64,000 nucleotides of DNA from Xiphias gladius (taxonomy: Eukaryota; Chordata; Actinopteri; Istiophoriformes; Xiphiidae), in NCBI RefSeq assembly GCF_016859285.1, contig NC_053409.1, forward strand, positions 21,337,976 to 21,401,975, in the 5' to 3' direction. The translations under genes and the position numbers were made by a program. The notes beneath the pieces are model-generated. The model was not told the origin of the DNA and searched no databases. It saw only the letters and a program-made list of their open reading frames with translations. Shown piece after piece: positions 1 to 13,000 of this stretch; position 1 is the first letter of the stretch, and each line of letters begins with the position of its first letter.

Positions 1-546
1 GTTTGTCCAGAGAGATTCATGTCTTATCACAGCAGGTATGTCTTGTATAGTCTCGCCACACAGAGAACAAATGGTTACTGTAAAACCTTAATGAGCAACC
101 AACCATGCATTAATTACTATAAAACTAGTTTCATTCTATTAGAAGAACCACAGTTTTATTTGGGGAAGTTTGGGTTTCCTTTCAGACCTGTTTCCTGACC
201 TAAATAATTTCCACATCCAGCGTAAGGATGTGAAAAGTATCACACTTGTGATTGGGAATCTAGGGCAGTGTATAGTATCATCACCTCTGCTAGCCAACTG
301 TGACAGCTGAAATCATGCAATTTTATCACGGTTACACCAGTCTTATTTTTAGCTTTTTGTCCAGGCGTATACATGATTATTCGTTGTTTAGCTAGCATTT
401 CTTAGTGAAGTTAATGGAGAAAGGATTGATAATTTATACAGCTCAAATTGTTCAAAAAGATACCTTTGACAAACTTAAAAAAAAAAAATCTGTTTCGTTA
501 ACTGGCAATGCAACAGTTCCTAACATATTTTCTCTCCGTTCTTCAG

Positions 547-3500
547 TCGAGAGAAGCTTTGGATATGTATGGAGTACTGTGGTGGAGGATCTCTGCAGGA
601 CATTTATCACGGTGAACTTTATTTTTAAGACATAGTCATAAAATGGTATTTAATACTGTGCACATGGTAAATCAATCTCTGCCTGTGTTTTATAGTAACA
701 GGACCTCTGTCGGAGCTGCAGATAGCATACGTCTGCAGGGAGACCTTACAGGTAATTTTACTTTCTAAATAAATCTTAAATGAGCATTTCAGAGTTTTTA
801 GTTTCAATTTAATTTGTACTGAATACTTTTTTTTTTTTTTTCCCCCTTCTTCTTTACAGGGTTTGGGATATCTGCACACCAAGGGCAAGATGCACCGTGA
901 CATCAAGGTATCATGTCTTTTCTATTTGTTTTGTTTTCTTTTAACCTTAATTTTATCCAGGGCATACCAATTCTAATATGCCACATACAGACACCTTACA
1001 TAATGCCAGCCAGCACAGACAGATTTACAACAAAATCTCAAAACATTTGACAAAAAGGAAGAAAAAAAAGAAAAGCAGAGGAGTGAGACTGACAAAAAGG
1101 AGAAGCAGTGGCAAAAACTGTCGACTTTTAAACAGTTTAGAAGACTGACACCTCTCTGGTTAATCAGCACTGCAGAGGTGTTAACTGACGTCACAGGAAA
1201 AGTGTAGCTTGGGATATGCATGCTCAGAAGCATGTGACCGATGGTGTTACTTACCGCACTTTTGAGGTTGAGCCAAAGTTGATCAGGCTTGGTGAATGCA
1301 CACAGGCTGGAGCCTCAGTCTCGTGTTATCACAGAAGGTCAGGGCTGGACCTATTATCTTTACTCAGCTCTACGGAGTGAGCACTTCCTGTTTCCTCTAC
1401 TCTCACCGCAGGATGTCACCAGAGAGACTGTCAGTCACAGCCAACAGAAACACTGTCAGTGGGACTGTCAAAAACTTTGGTACTGGTGTAACAGATCCCA
1501 ACAGTTAATGTTTCAACCAGACCAGATGTTACCGAAAAAATTTAACACATAATTGGCACTTTGTTATGGACCAGTTTTGCATCTCATCAGTCCAGCTCAA
1601 TATTTTAGGCCTTAGACTCATGGTACTAAAATGTTGTTATGGTCTTTTCAAAATATTTTCTCTTAACTAAAAATAAAAAATAAACTTTTATGGGACTTTT
1701 TAACAGGGTGCCAACATACTTCTAACAGACAATGGAGATGTGAAGTTAGGTAAGTTGCTGTTTGGGTCTTAATTCTCAAGGACTTGAACTCCTCAGTAGC
1801 TTTGAGTTGTTTGTTGATTACATAATCTGAAAAGCCCTGTCAATACTTGTTACAGCTGATTTTGGAGTTGCAGCCAAAATAACAGCCACCATTGCCAAAA
1901 GAAAGTCCTTCATTGGAACACCTTATTGGTGAGTGTGTTACCCTCATAAAATGAGCCTTTAGGCCCTCAGGCCTTGCTGAATAGATTCAGGAACCATGCC
2001 TTTTTCTTTGGAATTAGTTTTATACAAAGAAAATTTGATTAAATATTTTTATTCAGATACTAAAACATTTTCCCTGTCATCTGTCTGTATCACCACATTT
2101 ATCTAGTTAGAATCTAGTTTGTGTTGACACAGTGTACTAACAGTTAGACAGATGCTTCAACTAAAAGGTACAGTAAAAGTTCAAATTCCCACAGCAGCTG
2201 AAGAGTTTTTGAGAAAGACGCTGAATCTTTATTGGCCCCAGGGCCACTGTTAGGTCACTGACCCTGACCTCTAAACACACTGTCGAAGGAAAAAAAGTAA
2301 ACATAATTTTTTCTACAAAGATCAACATAGTAACTCATTATTAATATCTGTTTTGGTTTTGACGTCACAGAGGCCCCCCTAACCAACATTTCATCTTTAT
2401 TTTTGGAGAGTTGTCACTTAATTTTTGTCCTGAATTTATCCAGGATGGCTCCAGAAGTAGCAGCCGTGGAGAAGAACGGTGGCTACAACCAGCTGTGTGA
2501 TATCTGGGCTGTTGGCATCACGTCCATAGAGCTGGCCGAGCTGCAGCCTCCAATGTTTGACTTACACCCGATGAGGTGTGTTTTTACTTTCCTCAAAAAT
2601 GATCAGTCAGAGCTTCCTCAAATGATTCTTAGGCTGCTTCCTGCTTTTGTGTTCTTCTAATGTTTCATCACGCCTTTTGATTACTTGAATGGTCATCCTG
2701 TTTCATACAAAATACGGTTTATATTTAGAAAAAGTTGCAGGCCTTTCCATTCCATAACTTTTAGTCACCTGTTTCAAATAAATTTCCCTCTTTCAGTCTG
2801 TCTAAACCACCAGTTTAATGCTTGTTTCTTTGTCTTCTCCAGGGCCTTGTTTTTGATGTCAAAGAGTAGTTTCCAGCCTCCCAAACTAAAAGACAAAAAC
2901 AAGTGGTGAGGGTCCCAAAATATTCGCTCTTCTCTGGGATAATAGACAGTAATAGTATGCTAATGTTTGCTTGGGTCTTAGACAATAGCATTGATGATCA
3001 CTGGATTAAAACAAAATTATCTTGTCCCCCAGGTCCACCGCCTTTCATAACTTTGTCAAAGTGTCTCTGACAAAGAATCCAAAGAAGAGGCCCACTGCAG
3101 AAAAACTTCTATCGGTAATAAATGTTGTTATTGTCCTAGATGTATGGTAGACATTTTCATGTCTTTGAGAGATTGAAATGTTCAAAACAAAGAAATGTAT
3201 TGCAGTTTTGGAGCTGAACCTATTCAAAATAGGAAATGTTAGCAAAGTGACAGCCATGTCTGTGTTCTGTCCTTTTTGCAGTTTCATCTTTTAGTTTTTG
3301 TTAGAATTGTGTGAAATAACGTTTTTGCATTTTAAACTATTACCATTTCCAAATCCTAAAGGCCTGACAAACAAGTAGAAGTTTTCATTCTGACAAAATC
3401 TAGCAGGATCTCAGTTGGCCCGATTAGCTTTTTTGTGGTTTGGCTGAATTTCTAGCTGTTTGGCTTGCAGTCTGACTCTGGCCCTGAACTGTTGCTCATA

Positions 3501-4058
3501 GTTCAATAATTACATATGTCTTTTATTTATTTGTTAAAGCTTTTTAATTATGTCGTCGCTAAAGTGCTTCAGCTTATTTAAGAGGAAGGAAAAGTTCAGT
3601 TAGCAACTGTTGTTAATTTTCAGGTCTCAGTCAAACTATAAATACAGTTCTGGTGTTTATTAAAATATACTCTTATATTATCATGAACACAGTGCATGTC
3701 TCTAGAAGATACTCCCAGCCTAATAGCTGTGGCACCTATGGTTAATTCAGACAGTTTCAATTACTCTACAGCAGTGAAAATACGACTTAAATCTCTCTTT
3801 CTGCAAGGAGTTTATGGTTCTACACCTAGTTTTTAATTATTTTGTAATTCAGATTAGGGATGTCACACGCTGGTACAAACTATTATCAAATTGTGTTATC
3901 AAAGTTTATGGTAACATGCTTACCTGTCCTTTTTCTTGCAGCATGTGTTTGTGGCCCAGACAGGTTTGACAAGGAGGCTCGCTGTCGACCTCCTAGATAA
4001 GATGAGCAACCCAGACAACCACCAGCATTACAGTGAGGTGGATGATGATGACCTTGAG
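547..4058 (+). CDS. map4k5: MAP4K5 kinase domain exons (C-lobe and end of N-lobe)
   Basis: Nine exons encode most of the protein kinase domain. The order seen is: the hinge region [15 protein letters not shown] (547-611), the catalytic loop MHRDIKGAN split across 860-907 and 1707-1749, the magnesium motif ADFGVAAK across 1707-1749 and 1856-1928, the activation segment [11 protein letters not shown], and the APE motif in [13 protein letters not shown] (2444-2575). Then come the helix F segment [15 protein letters not shown] and the final lobe ending near HVFVAQTGL (3942-4058). All residues needed in these motifs are intact, so the kinase should be active if the missing N-lobe is normal. Intron phases are consistent across all joins. 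The APE exon uses the cag acceptor just before 2444, completing a Trp codon begun at 1927-1928. Confidence 0.95.
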
Positions 4059-7000
4059 GTAATGTCTGATTCCATCACATATACCCCACAATAAAGGGCA
4101 AATTTGCCTCTACTTTGAGAAATCGAGAAGGAAATTGAAAGATTACACACCCCAAAAAGCGGTAATCACAGATAGAAGAAGAAGAAGAATGTGCCTGGAA
4201 AAAAGAAAAATGTCCAGTTGTTGGGTGTCTTTGAAAGTTTAATTGCAGGAAAACGCTACAAAACAACGACATGGTTAAAAAAATCGGGCCTATCAAATTT
4301 TCATGCTACCAAATCTTGTAATAAAAAAGCCTTTCATGCAAATACTGACACACTATCAGCAGTAAATGTAAATATTATCGCAGCATGTTTTTCCAGCAAC
4401 TTGGAAATAAAAGATAAAAGGTGAGCTTTGCTGAAGTGTGTTTTCGTGTCCCCCTGAAATTTCCCTTCCCACTCTTCTTGATTCTTTCCATCAACATTAT
4501 TATTCCAACGGGACTCGCCATGACAAAGAGGTGGTACCAGTGCCTTTTAAAAGACCATTGTGCTTTTCTCACCCTGACAGCAGTAGCACTGTCTTGGCCG
4601 TGATGAATGAAAAACACCCTGAGCGCTATTGACTGCAAGCAATGGAGCTTGTTGCAAACAAACAGCCTCTGGGATGCATGATAATGTGATGATGCATAAG
4701 ACACAGTACAGAAAATAGATCTCAGATCTGCTTTATCTTGATGTTCAAGTTTCAAATTTCTTTCTACAGATTATTTCATTATAATTGTGCCAAATGACTC
4801 AAGGGCGTGCAGTGTCAGCATTGTAATAATCTGATAACGTTTTACCCTACTCTTCATGTGTCTTGTCAAGTGCTTTGGCTGGCGTTAAAACCTATTTCCT
4901 AATCTTGAAATCAGTTTCACTCTTGTTTTTTCTCAGCCCCTCTCTGCAGTCAGACACACCATACGCTCCACCAATAAACAAGCCAGAGCTGAGAGGACAC
5001 GCTCAGAGATAGACTGTAAGTGAACAATGAGCACAAACCCATCACCAAAACCAAGACCAACCCCCTCCCATGAATTCTGTCCTGTCACTGGTCTGTGTGT
5101 CAGTCAGCCTGGCTGTTTAGGTCGATAGAGGTCCAGCGGCTTGTTTGAGGGTCATCCCACTAATCCCGCAGCACTGGCTGGCATTTTTCCAGAACACAGC
5201 ATGTGGTAGTGTGTATAAAAGTAGCCTGGGGATTCACGGAAGAGAAAGTGGATGTAGTAGAGTTCATGATGCTTCTGTGTAGCATGTGTTGTTTTTAAGT
5301 ATCAAGTAACTGTCCCTCATCTTTTACTAAAAGAATAATGTGAAATAGCTTGTCTGAAGGGTCACTGAGGTTTTTGAGGAGTTTGGTTTTCGGTAAACAG
5401 TTGTTGGTACTGAATTTGGCAGAGGATGCAGCTTATTAGAGTGTTCAAATTTTTATTTAATAATTTGCAACCCTTCAGGGAAGTTGTTGTGTGTCTGTGT
5501 TGTCTTCAGTTGTTGTACGGAAGCTGTCATTTAATCATTTCAGGTTGATGTAGTAACAGTCCAGTGGTGAGGTGTGTCCTTATCATACGCATTTGTAGCA
5601 CATTTGCTACGTGCTGTGCTTCATTGTGTTTTGTCCCTGTTTGTATGTGATCGTTTGTACCAGATGTACCTCCTGTTTGGTTTCATCTGTATTTCTCACA
5701 ATTAAATCTGACTTTCCCTCCTACATGAAGCAAACAATGGGACACACCAAGGAGGGCCATGCTCAAGTCCTAGCTTCACTGAGGGACACTGGGGGGATGC
5801 AGGTTAGTGACAGTGTAGTGAGACAGTGTGTGTTTTTATGAATCCCTAGCTCACTCCTACAACTTCCTTAGAAATAGGAAGATGTTGTAGCAGACAACAG
5901 AACTTTGTGTTTGAGACTAAAGTGGCGGTATTAAGGTGAGTTCCTGTGAATGGGTTGGTTACTTACTGTGGTTTGAATAAGGTTGAATAATTTGGTAATT
6001 GTGACGTCTTAGTTCCTGCCAAACTGTCAAAAATAATATTGTAGATGACTAATCAGATCCTAACAAGGAAGCTAAGTGTGACTTGTACGTCTCCTCTGAT
6101 TCCTCAATCTCACTTTCTCAAATGTTTTGCTGAAGGTTGGTTACAAAGGTCTGTTTTGTGACTCACCTCCTCTCTGTTATCTGTGTTGTAGTCTATCCTG
6201 TTTAGCGTAAGCTGATACTGTGGTGGTGCCGCCACATTATCAGCTTACACTACCAGTCAAATGTTGAAGACCACCTTAGTTTTTCAAGCTGTTATTTAAA
6301 TGTACATAATTCAGTATCTCAGTGTTTATGAAATTAAAGCATAGAAAAAATAAACAAATTTTTTTGACAAATCCACATCCGGCTGTAGTAATACAGTTTG
6401 TTCCAACACTACATTTGTACAGAAAGAGGGTTTGTAAGTAAGAAAAACAAAAGTTGGGGCACCTATAGGAATTGTGTAAATTAACTCTTAAGAATTAAAC
6501 TATTTCCACTGCTTCCACTCTTAATCCCAGAAAAAGACCTGTTTTTTCTATTAAATTTACATTCTTTTCAGTTTTTGGTGACCTAAACCCTTTTTTTTTA
6601 ATACATCAGCCAGTTTACCACTTACCTTTGCACCATTTAAGGTTTTTCACTGGACTTGAACAGCTTAAATTTCAATATAAACTGGAAAAATGTGAGTGTT
6701 CTGAAACTTTTGACCGGTAGTGTACCTCTAGCAGAAAAACACAATGGTCAACAAAAATAGTCTGAATTCCTGAATACAAAGTTTCTTTGTTAATGACAAG
6801 CTGATTATGTGGGAGTATTTATTGGCAGGTTAGTTGATTTCTTTGCCTTCATAATTGCGGCAGGATCACATCATGTTTATCCTGGACACTATACCAGTCT
6901 CCTCTATGGGATCAACAGTTTGACAGAATGTGACCTCAAACCTAAACTAAGAGGAATCTCTTCCATGATTTATTTGTAATTCTTTTTCTCTAACCAATAT

Positions 7001-10000
7001 TCCCCCACAGTTAACAGATCTGGTTAGTGTCAGTTGTAATCTGTGTTTGTCTTCAGTGACTGACTCAGACCAAACATTCACAAGATAGCACAATAAATCA
7101 ATGAAGCGTCCTTGTAGTGTTTTCAGAGGTATGTTGAAATGGAAGCTGTTGATCTGCTTTTGGTTAATTTCTTACACGTGATTTAATGCTTAGAATGGAC
7201 TCTGAGTGTTCTCCCAAGGTTCCTGGTACTACTCCCAAGGCTTTGTGTGTCTTGAAGTGTTGGATACTGATGCCCTCTAGTGCTAAAGATGTGAGTAAGA
7301 AAGAAAAAAAAAAAAGAAAAAAAAGACTGAACACAGTTTTTGTCATTCACAGTCGACAAGCTCCAGTTTGAACCACCATTCTGGAAGGAAACTGAGGCTC
7401 ATTCTGAAATGGTGATAAACGTGTTCTGTTTAATCAATACTAGTATTCAAGTGCTAATTTCTGTTCCTGTTTGTCATCACTTAAGTTTATGTGCATGTAC
7501 AAAAAGAAAATATATATCTGCAAATTAAAGAATGCAGGTATTTAAAATTTCTATTTTTGTGCATTTGTGCCTTTCCACAGGATGTGAGTAAAGATAATGA
7601 CTTCCCTTCCCCCTGGAGTCCCTTTGCAGAGGGAGGAATAACAACCAGGTAATCCATGGAAACTGTTGTCATGGGAACTGCTCCTCTTTACCTGCTGCAC
7701 TCTCTCTCTCTCTCTCTCTCTTTACCTGGCTTATTTATTAGATGGATGCATCTCTGGAGGTTCATCCAGAGAGTGGAGACAAACATGTGGTTAAAGTTTT
7801 GCGTTTGTATTATTTTACTTCTTCAAAAACACAAAATTCAATATGATTATTTGACAGTGTTGGGTAGTTCAAGAAAGTAAGACTTCCGAAGAAAAAGAAA
7901 GACACAGATTGTATCATTGTCATTTTTTTTAATGGATGCTCTGGATGCTCCTCAATGTGTCTCGCATTAACCTGCGTACTCACTGGAGCTAACCTGTGTC
8001 TGCATGAACTCACTCTCCTCCATCTGCTGTTTGAAATGTCACTTTGGCCTTTAAGTTCCTTCTCACTTGTCCATGTGCTTTGACTGTTTTTCTCCTTCCA
8101 CTTCTCTCTGTCCTCTTTTGGCTGTCGGCCTCTCTCTCGTCTTGTCCGTCGAAGGAGCCTTCTCAAAAGCGTTGAGGATGAATTGTTCCAACGGTAACAT
8201 TAACAGTGTGTGTGCTGTAGTACTGTACGCCATCCACCCCACCCCTCGCTTGGTCACCATTTTTGCAGTGAAGTTTAGCAACCACCATGTTCACAAATCA
8301 CCCTCCCTGACAACCCTCCATTTACCACGTCTGATGATAGCTGTATATCCAAACTGTGTGTACCACTGCGGAAGGAAGGCAGATAGGACAGTGGGATGTG
8401 GAAATAGAAAGGAAAATGCTTAAATATCAACCTTCAGGATTCAAATAAAATCTCGTTTTTGCAGATTCAACCCCTCACGGACAGGGCTGTACAATTATGC
8501 CCACTGCCGTTTTAAAACCTGTGTGCCACTGATAAGTCTCTAAATACTTTTGGCTCTATTCAAAGAACTTAGTTAAAGTTGGATCACTTGGTCACGAAGC
8601 TAATTTTACGGATTACTGATGAAAGAGACCACATTTAAAATTCTGAAATTTGTCTGCAGATCTTAAATTTTGGTCGCAGTGATATTTTTTCAAGCTAATG
8701 TAAGTAAGAAAAATATATTAAGTGATGATGGACCTCAGAGATGTTTTAAGGTCTTGTGTTAAGATAGACAACACCTTTTAATCCATCTCCAGAAATGTAT
8801 TGTTCACTTAGGGTTCAGTAATAGAACAAATACAAACCCCTTACTCTCCTTAGAATCTTGCTCTCTTTATGTCTAGGGAGGGATTTTACATAAACAGTCG
8901 GACCATTAACCCCCCTGAGCTATGATGGGTCTTATTTTCCACACTGATTATTTTGATCGTTTCCTGCAGGGGACACATCGCCCATCTTGAAGAGACCTTT
9001 GAAGAAGTAGAGCTGTAAGTGACATGAATAGATTAAAATTTCATCATAAACACACAAACATTCATAGCTGTAGTTTACATCTTTCTAAAACGAAAAAAAA
9101 TGCCTCTATTCCAGTTCAACTCTGAAGCCAGGGGTTCCTCCTCCTCTGCCCCCAAAGGTGAGCCCCAAAACTATAAAATAGTCTCTTACTATTTGCATTT
9201 TTGCAGTTATCCATGTTAGAAGTGTTTGTACTGCACAGTGCTTAGAATGAAGACCAAACATTTTTCACTCTTTTGCTTATTTTCAGCCACGATTAAACAG
9301 TTCCTCAGAGGAGCTCGGCCTTAACGAAGAGAGGTCTCTGACAGTGCGGAGGTTTCCTAACTCAGAGAACGGACCGAGCCAGGTGGCTCGCAGACAGAGC
9401 ACGCCTGAGCAGGGCAACAAGGTGGAGCACTCGTCTCCAGACTTCCTCTCTGCCAGCGTCAGCAGCCCTGGCCTTCTGTCTCATGCCTCTGATCCTGGTG
9501 AGTCTCTGCTTTTCTTTCCTAAGTTGTGGTGTCAGAATTTACCTATTTTTATGCGCAATGGCCTGATAATATGCCTTCCATTGTTGCCTGCCTTCTTAAA
9601 TCAAGCAGGACTCTAAATTAGCACTTATTTTATTTATTTTTACAAGCTCTCAGTAAATCTGAAAGTAAAGGTAAGAGAGTCTGATGTAAATATATCTGAA
9701 CTTTGGATAAAGATTCTGTATGTTTGACAGTATGATTAGTAGTTATGCTACAAATGTAACTTTCCATCTGCCTACTCTCTCATGACAGATAATGATTCGG
9801 AGGGCAGTGTGAATGGAGGCAGTCCCAAGCCACCACCCAACCAGCAACACCGAAAAGAGAAAAAGGAATTTCCTGTGAGTTTAAAGACATTTCACACATA
9901 CATTAGGTTACAGTATGGATTTCAAACAAGACTACCACACTTCTCATTTTTAGTTTCATTGGGTTTTACGATGAAAAAGTTATCTATGATCTTGGAACCT

Positions 10001-13000
10001 ATACTTTATTTGTGGAATGTCTCCAAATAGCTCCATCTGGTTGATCTTGCACTGAAACCTCAAATATGATGTTTTTCCTTTTGTAAGATCTGAACACTGA
10101 TATTTAAAGAGGGAAATTTGGCATCCACTCATGCTGAAAATTTAATTGACTTTGACAGAACACACACAAAAAAACAGTCCATATAGTTTGTTGTTTGGGT
10201 CATTGTTGAGGCTGAAACTAAATTAGGCAGCTAAATTTAAAATAATTGCTGTTGCTTTGTCTGTGTGCCCCATCTACGTTATCTTATGGTTTTTGTTTCC
10301 TCTGCTTCTCCTTAGAAACCAGCTATCAACGGCCTGCCACCCACTCCTAAAGTACTGGTGAGTGAATCATCTGCATTGTCCCTCAGAGTCTTCATTCTTC
10401 CCTGCGGGCCTGGTTTGATGCGCACTGTTTTTAAACTCTTGTCTGAAATTCTGCTGTACATTCTGTAGATATTTGGGGTCCACAGAGCTTTCTGCTTTGT
10501 GGTTGGCTCTGCTCTGCTCTGCTCTGCTCTGCTCCTGCTCTAGCTCATTAAACCCTGGCTGACATTTTAGCGTTTCACTGATCCAGAGACTGTCGGTTTT
10601 GAGCTTTTTTCTTTTCATTGCAGATGGGAGCCTGTTTCTCCAAAGTCTTTGATGGCTGTCCACTGAAGATCAACTGTGCCACATCATGGATTCATCCAGA
10701 CACCAAAGGTACAGGTTCATGAAATAAACACCATACACAAACAAATAAAATTAACATGTTTTATTAAAGCCAGCACGTCTTTTTTTTGTTTTCTTCTAGA
10801 TCAGTACCTAATCTTTGGGACAGAGGATGGCATCTATACGCTGAATCTTAACGAGCTGCACGAAGCCACAATGGAGCAGGTAACAGCAGCTAAAATCAAT
10901 CAATTATTATAACCAGTGTTTGTTAAAAGAGTTACTGACTGTTTATCCTCATCAAACTGTACATGGGATGTATATATTGTTCGCTAAGCCCCACCCCCCA
11001 TAGTCACTGTTACTACCCCTATCAAGCTTTCCATTCCGGCACAACGCATACGCAGTTTACATTTGTAAAATCAGCAGATTTACCACTCAAATTTTAGTAA
11101 TTTTTGAACTAATGGGTCCTTGATTTCAGACAGAGGTTGACAAAAGCAGACTTCTCATTTCTAGCCAACAACTGTCAAATATCCTGGCTGAACCATCAGT
11201 CATAACTAGGCTTCTAATTAAGTTAACTTTAGCTCCATGAGTTGGATAAAAACACTGTTCCCAACTGACTTTAATGGTTCCAGCTGAGTCTTTTAAATAC
11301 AATAATCTGTTTACGTACATTATATTGTGCTAAAAAGACTGAGACTAAAGCTTCATGTCCCAGAAAAAAAGTTGCTGGGTCACCAGTTGATGATCCATGG
11401 AAATTACTTGTAACTAAATAAACAGCATTACTCTTGTATCACCATGTAGAGCTAGTAGTCCCAGTAGGATAAATCTAAAAAGGAGTGTTAAGTGTAAGAT
11501 TAGACTGTATTTTCAAACACTACGTTTCACTTTTAACGTTATTAAGAGAAAAGACTTTTAGGATGAGGATTAACCAGCATGTTTAGCAAACGTAACCCAG
11601 TCTCAGGTAATGGTGCTGGGGTTGCTGGAGTGTAAACTTCCCTAAATGCCGTAAAGAGCAGGAGAGAGCTGCTAGCATTACTCTAAACTATGATAGCATC
11701 CAGGACTGGCTTCCACACATTGTGAAAATACTACACCTAGGGGATGTGCTAGTCTGGATGTTTTTGTTTTGTTTTGTTTTTTTTTTTAATGTAGCCTGTA
11801 GACCCACATACAGATGTGGTCAATTTATGATGTGCTCCTTGGCCTTGTAATGCTCGGTTACTAGTAAAACAGTGTTTTATCCCATTCCTTACACTTTTGC
11901 TCTCGCCTTTTTGGTTTTGGAAGTGTTTGAAAAAAGACGCAACCTTCCAAACTCTTTGGATACACAGTGTCACTCTTGTTAGAGCCCCATGTACGCTGCT
12001 TCAACATGTGGAGAAATCTAAAGCTCGACGGACCTGCTGTGCCTAGTTACGGTTGCTAAGCTATTATTGGACAATCCGGGGAAGGGGCTCAGCAAACATT
12101 TAATTGACAAATTAATGTTCTTTCACCCCCTTTTAATCTTTTGATTGTGCCGTCTTTGTTTAACTCCCCGTTTAGCTCTTCCCAAGGAAGTGTACATGGC
12201 TGTACGTTATCAACAACAACCTGATGTCTTTATCTGGTAAGCGATGGACTTATCAGGCTCCTGCTTCACTGACCACTGTCATAACCTGCTGCTTCTTTGT
12301 TCTGTGTTATCTGACTGCCCCTGAGGGCAATACAGTCACTTCATATCTGCAGCCCTAAAATAACTGTTTCTTTTGTCTGCCATGAGAAAGGCTCTGTAAG
12401 AACTGTGTCCTTGTAGCACATTGAATCACACATCTGACACATCTGACTTCACAGCCTGTTCCTCTGCTGAAGAACCACTCATATATTGATCTTTGAAGGT
12501 TAAAATGTACACTAGCTGCAAAAGCCAGTGTAGTTTGTTTCATATAATATAATAAAAACAAAGAAATTCTCTTTGCTATCAGGAAACTCAAATCATCTAT
12601 CATTTGAAACCATACTGTCCTCAGTTGGCTGTCATAACAACTGAAACCTTCTCTCAGTTTAACAGTTGAGGATGGGATTACAAAGTGTGAGGTCTTCTTT
12701 CGGTTTTACCTTCAGCAGTTTGCCCCTTGGTATACTAAACCTCTGTTCTCTTCTCCTCTTCCCTTGGACACTGTCCATCCTCCTCTCGCCTGGTTTGATT
12801 TGATATTCTACTAACTGGCTTCATCAGAAGGTAATCATGCTTCACATCATCATCACACTTCTTTTTTATTTTTACCTCTGTCCACATCTAACCTTTCTAC
12901 ATGTGAAAGCTGCTTCATGCGATGCAGGATTTGTTGAGAAAATTGAGAAATTATGTTCAAAATATTTAATATGTGAAGAAAACATTTATTCAGTTCTTGT

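Noticed and set aside
1..35. Possible preceding MAP4K5 exon ending cacagcag/gtatgt
   Set aside because: It has a good donor and a suitable phase, but its translation (FMSYHS) does not match the expected NIVAYFGSYLS segment, so the real upstream exon is probably outside the window.
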